Shown here: positions 59,924 to 64,000 of the stretch, one piece after another | How the letters are laid out: each line of letters opens with the position of its first letter | Position numbering within the stretch: position 1 is the first letter of the stretch | NCBI RefSeq assembly: GCF_014203115.1 | Contig: NZ_JACHIJ010000003.1 | Location: forward strand, 186,001 to 250,000 | DNA length: 64,000 nucleotides | From: Afipia massiliensis | GTDB taxonomy: Bacteria; Pseudomonadota; Alphaproteobacteria; Rhizobiales; Xanthobacteraceae | Direction of reading: 5' to 3' | Made by a program: the position numbers and the translations under genes | Notes under the pieces: model-generated | Told to the model about the DNA's origin: nothing | The model's input: only the letters and a program-made list of their open reading frames with translations | Database searches by the model: none

Positions 59924-60828
59924 GCCGCGACGGCCTGCATAACCGACGCGCGATGCAGTGAAACGCCAGCGGTCACCCCGTCCGCGACCGCCCACGCGAC
60001 GCTATGGGGCACGCGCGCGGCGTCACCGGCGGCATACACGCCCAGAACGCTGGTCTGCTTGTCAGGCCCGGTGCGGATGATCGAACCCATCGGCGTCTCG
60101 TCAAACGCGCAACCGAGCTGATGCGCCAGGGGGCTCGCCATCCGGATCGGAGCGCCAACGAAGAGGGCAGCAACCGGCACCACCCGCCCGTTCTCAAGGC
60201 GGACGCCCGTGAGATTAGGGGCCGCGCCCTCAAGCCCGGCGACCTTCCCCGGCTCGATCACGACATGACGTCGTGCGAGTTGCGCGCGGGCAGCGTCGTC
60301 GAGATCGGTGGTCTTGTTGGTGAAGAACGTCACCGGACCCCAGTCGGGAACCAGCTCAGCCTGATGAAGCGACATCGGCGAGGTCGCGAGCACGCCCAGC
60401 GGCGCGCCATTGAACTCGAAGCCGTGACAGTAAGGGCAATGGATCACTGTCTTGCCCCAGCGCTCGCGCAATCCGGGAAAATCCGGCAGGTCATCGACAA
60501 CGCCGGTCGCGAGCACGATCCGCGTTGCATGTGCCGATTGGCCGGTGTCCAGTGTGATCTCGAATCCATTGGGACCCTGCGCCGCGCTGAAGGCTTCTCC
60601 CGCGACGAAGGTGACGTTCGGATAGGACAGCAATTGAGCGCGCGCATTGGCGATCATCGCGGCGGGCGCATTGCCGTCGTGACCGAAGAAGCCGTGAGAT
60701 GCCTCGGCGAAACGATTGCGGGGTTTGCCGGCGTCGATCACCAGAACCTTCTGCCGGGCGCGGGCGATATAGGTGGCGGCGGAAATGCCGGCGAAACTCC
60801 CGCCGACAACGATGGCGTCATACTGCAT
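59920..60828 (-). CDS. Thioredoxin-reductase-like flavoprotein lacking the usual NADPH site
   Basis: A 302-residue FAD-dependent disulfide oxidoreductase. The FAD loop (VVGGSFAGISAATY) and the redox CPYC (HCPYCHGFEF) are present, as are TGVVDDLPDFPGL and YAAGDAAR. The second nucleotide site is changed: where thioredoxin reductases have GGGxxA and then HRRxxxR, this protein reads GVLATSPMSLHQAEL and no arginine pair follows. It may use another donor or act as a dithiol oxidase. AAGGAC lies before the ATG at 60828, and the gene overlaps the Rrf2 gene by 11 nt, so they are co-expressed. Confidence 0.88.
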   Translation of the reverse strand: MQYDAIVVGGSFAGISAATYIARARQKVLVIDAGKPRNRFAEASHGFFGHDGNAPAAMIANARAQLLSYPNVTFVAGEAFSAAQGPNGFEITLDTGQSAHATRIVLATGVVDDLPDFPGLRERWGKTVIHCPYCHGFEFNGAPLGVLATSPMSLHQAELVPDWGPVTFFTNKTTDLDDAARAQLARRHVVIEPGKVAGLEGAAPNLTGVRLENGRVVPVAALFVGAPIRMASPLAHQLGCAFDETPMGSIIRTGPDKQTSVLGVYAAGDAARVPHSVAWAVADGVTAGVSLHRASVMQAVAA

Positions 60829-61276
60829 TTCTGTGTCCTTGCCTGGCTTTGTAGTCCGCGAAGCGCCGGTGAAAATCAGCGGCAAGATCCGCGAGCGTGA
60901 TGCGGCCCAGCCGCTCCATCAGCAATGCTTCGGCCTCGCGGAATCCCTCGCTCATGGCGGCGTTGACCGCCTGCTCGACAAGGCAACCCGGACTTTCGGT
61001 CCGGTTGCCGATAGCGAAGAGGGAGGGCGTGCCGAGCGCTTCATGGATGTCACGCATCGTGACCTTGGTGAGGTCGCACGCGATCACCCAGCCGCCGCCA
61101 TGGCCCTTCTCGGACCGGACAAAACCGGCCTCGCGCAGGCTCGCCATGGTGCGGCGGATCACGACGGGATTGGTGGCGAGAAAGGTCGCCAGGGTTTCCG
61201 AGGTGAGAGGTTCGTTCTTCTCTGCCATGTGCAAAAGCACATGGAGAATCGAGGACAACCGGCTATCGCGTTTCAT
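60818..61276 (-). CDS. Rrf2 family transcriptional regulator
   Basis: A 152-residue winged-helix regulator of the Rrf2 family. The recognition region LATFLATNPVVIRRTMASLREAGFVRSEKGHGGGW is typical. It has only a single conserved-area cysteine (SPGCLVEQAV), not the three needed for an Fe-S cluster as in IscR/NsrR, so a thiol-based or ligand-free mechanism is more likely. Start at 61276; the longer frame to 61312 begins with TTG. A perfect palindrome covers its start codon, implying autoregulation. It leads the flavoprotein gene. Confidence 0.9.
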   Translation of the reverse strand: MKRDSRLSSILHVLLHMAEKNEPLTSETLATFLATNPVVIRRTMASLREAGFVRSEKGHGGGWVIACDLTKVTMRDIHEALGTPSLFAIGNRTESPGCLVEQAVNAAMSEGFREAEALLMERLGRITLADLAADFHRRFADYKARQGHRNAV

Positions 61277-61300
61277 GTAACTTTGTATGTTACATGAAAC
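61270..61300. promoter_or_regulatory. Perfect 12-7-12 palindrome, predicted Rrf2 operator
   Basis: GTTTCATGTAAC (61270-61281) and GTTACATGAAAC (61289-61300) are exact complements around the 7-nt spacer TTTGTAT. The site covers the start codon of the Rrf2 gene (61274-61276). Its position and symmetry fit an autoregulatory operator for a dimeric regulator; no other gene starts here. Confidence 0.8.
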
Positions 61301-61316
61301 GGAGAGAGTCAACCGC

Positions 61317-61805
61317 TTAGTTTGGGACCTGCCGCAGCATGGCCGGAACGATGATCCGGTGGAACGGCGTGATGGTCGCGAGATAGATCCGGCCGAGCAG
61401 GTTGTGCGTCATCACCAGCGTCGTGGCGGTGACCTGACGATTGGGACCATTGCCGGTGACGTCCACGATCACACGGAAGTCGAGATGCTTGTCGTCGAAT
61501 CCCGCCACCAGCCGCTGCGGCGTGTCGCTGATCACGGGAAACGGTCCGATGGAATCTGCGACAATGGTTTTCCTGTGGGTCGGTGTCTTGAGGCCGAGCG
61601 GTGCCACGACAAGATTCCGCAGCTTCATCAGGCCGCTGATCCATCCGGGGCCGCGCAGGAACATCCGTTCCGCCGCCTGCCGTGCGTCGAGGGTGTCGTC
61701 GTTCACCGCGACACGAAACGAATCGCCGAACTGTGCGCCGGGCAGCAGTCCTTTCATCCCGGTGTCTGGTTCAAAGTCTTGAACGTGAAACGCCTGAACG
61801 CTCAT
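61317..61805 (-). CDS. DUF2867 domain protein
   Basis: A 162-residue soluble protein of the DUF2867 family. The conserved aromatic/basic blocks FLRGPGWISGLMKLRNLVVAPLGLK and the C-terminal TLVMTHNLLGRIYLATITPFHRIIVPAML are present. Function unknown; it is often found near transport or redox genes. Its ATG overlaps the MATE transporter stop (ATGA), so the two are coupled. The 40 nt between its stop and the Rrf2 gene hold the operator palindrome. Confidence 0.85.
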   Translation of the reverse strand: MSVQAFHVQDFEPDTGMKGLLPGAQFGDSFRVAVNDDTLDARQAAERMFLRGPGWISGLMKLRNLVVAPLGLKTPTHRKTIVADSIGPFPVISDTPQRLVAGFDDKHLDFRVIVDVTGNGPNRQVTATTLVMTHNLLGRIYLATITPFHRIIVPAMLRQVPN

Positions 61806-63223
61806 GTTGCAAGCCTCAGCCGCTGCGTCAGGGCATGGAAGCGCAGCACCAGCAGGATGGCATAGATGCCGGTGCCGATCGACAGGCCGGTCCAGACGCC
61901 GATTGCGCCGAGACCGATCCAGAACGCGAGACCGTAGGCGGCGGTGAAGCCGATGGCCCAGTAACTGATGGCGGCGAGCAGCAGCGGAATGCGCGTGTCG
62001 CTGAGGCCGCGAAGCGCGCCGGCGGCTACGGTCTGAATGCCGTCGGCGATAAAGAACGTCGCGCCGACCAGCATCAGCGTCGCGGCGAGTTCGACGGCAG
62101 TCATGCCCTGCTGCGTATCGCCGAAGAAAAGCCGCGCGAGATCAAACCGCACGACAATGACGGCGAGCGTCATGGTCGTCATGAATACAATACCGAGAAT
62201 CGTCGCAACGGCTCCAGCGCGCCGGATCGCAGCCGTGTCGCCGCGCCCGAACGCCTGTCCGACGCGCACGGTGGCGGCCATGCCGATGCCGAACGGCACC
62301 ATGAACAGGATGGCTGCGATCTGCAGCGCGATCTGATGCGCCGCAAGGGCGCTCGTGCTGATCAGGCCCATCAGAAGACCCGCGCCGGAGAACAATCCGT
62401 ATTCGAGCAGGAACGACAGCGCGATCGGCGCGCCGATCACGACAAGCTGCCGCATCAGCGGCCAGTCGAACCGCCAGAAGCGGCCGAGCACGTGAAACTT
62501 CTTGAACGGCCGCTGGCTGTAGGTGAACCACAGCGCTGCTGCGCACATGCCGAAGTTCACGCTGGTGGTGGCGACGCCCGCGCCCAGTAGTTCCAGCTTT
62601 GGCATGCCCCAGTGGCCGTGGATCAGCGCGTAGCCGAGCACGGCATTGGCCGGAATCGCGGCCAGCGTGATCCACAGACCAGGTTCGGGTCGGTTGACCG
62701 CGCCCATGAAATTGCGGATCGCCATGAAGCACAATGCGGGCGCCATGCCGGGCGCGAGCCCCAGCAGATAACGCTGCGCAAGGCGTGCATTCTCCGGCGC
62801 CTGACCGAGCAGGATCAGGATCTGCTCACCGAACAGCGGCAGCATCATCATCGGTACACACAGCAGCAGCGCGGCCCACAGGCCGACGCGGAGCGCACGG
62901 CGGACTGTACGCGGCTGACGCGCGCCCAGCGCCTGTGCCGCGAGCGGCGCCACGGCCGACACCAGCCCCATGCCGATCACGAAGGCAACGAAGAACACCG
63001 TATGCGCCAGCGACGCGGCGGCGACCGCAGTGTCGCCGAGGCGTCCGATCAGCGCGAGATCGGTGGTCATCATGGCGATCTGGCCCAGTTGCGTCAGAGC
63101 AATGGGCATTGCCAGCTTGATCGTTTCGATGAATTCGGTCGCAGTGGCGCTTCTGGCGAAGCTGGCCACACCGGTCGCGGAGCCGGACTCGGCTTTGTCG
63201 AGGGATGTCATGGGCACAGCCAT
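61802..63223 (-). CDS. MATE family efflux transporter
   Basis: A 473-residue 12-segment membrane antiporter of the MATE (MOP) superfamily that exports drugs or organic cations with H+ or Na+. Two repeated halves start near ETIKLAMPIALTQLGQIAMM and near PIALSFLLEYGLFSGAGLLM. No acidic-motif analysis was possible. The start may be 63223 or 63211 (MTSLDKAESG); neither has a clear ribosome site. It leads the MATE-DUF2867 unit. Confidence 0.92.
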   Translation of the reverse strand: MAVPMTSLDKAESGSATGVASFARSATATEFIETIKLAMPIALTQLGQIAMMTTDLALIGRLGDTAVAAASLAHTVFFVAFVIGMGLVSAVAPLAAQALGARQPRTVRRALRVGLWAALLLCVPMMMLPLFGEQILILLGQAPENARLAQRYLLGLAPGMAPALCFMAIRNFMGAVNRPEPGLWITLAAIPANAVLGYALIHGHWGMPKLELLGAGVATTSVNFGMCAAALWFTYSQRPFKKFHVLGRFWRFDWPLMRQLVVIGAPIALSFLLEYGLFSGAGLLMGLISTSALAAHQIALQIAAILFMVPFGIGMAATVRVGQAFGRGDTAAIRRAGAVATILGIVFMTTMTLAVIVVRFDLARLFFGDTQQGMTAVELAATLMLVGATFFIADGIQTVAAGALRGLSDTRIPLLLAAISYWAIGFTAAYGLAFWIGLGAIGVWTGLSIGTGIYAILLVLRFHALTQRLRLAT

Positions 63224-63293
63224 ATCACAGCGGTCGGCCAAATCATGGCCGGTGATGCATCGCAGCTAGTCGAATGTGAAGCTGCCGCCCCGC

Positions 63294-64000
<707 letters not shown>

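Overview
The window reads as ordinary chromosomal core DNA of an alphaproteobacterium of the order Hyphomicrobiales, most likely family Nitrobacteraceae (Bradyrhizobium, Rhodopseudomonas, Afipia and relatives). The signs are a heme-binding Irr regulator divergent from fabA-fabB, a DivL-type pseudo-kinase, a TsaE-AmgK fusion, the conserved block tsaB-rimI-fur-miaB-phoH-ybeY-corC-lnt and rimP-nusA-infB-truB-rpsO-pnp, a high G+C base composition, and several families of dispersed palindromic repeats typical of this group. The genus cannot be fixed from the sequence alone. No rRNA, tRNA, CRISPR array, prophage or intact insertion sequence was found by reading.

Layout. 1-5 kb (minus): a cell-wall sugar salvage and cell-cycle cluster, divL -> tsaE/amgK -> PilZ protein -> murU (cut by the window edge). 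5-9.4 kb (minus): ubiE -> ubiB, then coaBC -> dut; coaBC carries an added N-terminal antitoxin-like DNA-binding domain. 9.4-15.4 kb: two back-to-back palindromic elements, a VOC protein, mutM, a degenerate trypsin-like protein, moeB-like, a 2-hydroxyacid dehydrogenase and an exported SH3 protein. 15.5-19.7 kb: irr (minus) divergent from fabA-fabB-fabI, then a GST. 19.8-23 kb: katG and a Tat-exported superoxide dismutase.

23.3-33.6 kb (minus): the translation/RNA block, transcribed rimP -> nusA -> ylxR -> infB -> rbfA -> truB -> rpsO -> pnp, with a candidate attenuator before rimP. 34-49 kb (mostly minus): DUF2336, then the murJ, trpS, uspA, nfuA, tsaB-rimI-fur-HAD-miaB-phoH-ybeY-corC-lnt-xre-trmB series. 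49.3-63.2 kb: metabolic and transport genes (adenosine kinase, SulP transporter with STAS and cNMP domains, enoyl-CoA hydratase, SDR, pirin, malonyl-CoA decarboxylase, MmgE/PrpD, DUF4239, an Rrf2-flavoprotein pair, DUF2867-MATE). 63.3-64 kb: the 3' end of gyrB.

The most interesting points are: (1) a ribbon-helix-helix (FitA-like) domain fused to CoaBC, with 10-bp-phased hexamer repeats inside the coaBC promoter, suggesting an enzyme that represses its own gene; (2) an Rrf2 regulator with a perfect 12+7+12 palindrome over its start codon, overlapping a thioredoxin-reductase-like protein whose NADPH-site motifs are missing; (3) an intrinsic terminator placed about 70 nt upstream of rimP-nusA with small reading frames before it; (4) two unrelated palindromes that share CTAGTGT ends; and (5) phased repeats upstream of the SH3 protein. 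Everything else is standard housekeeping content.
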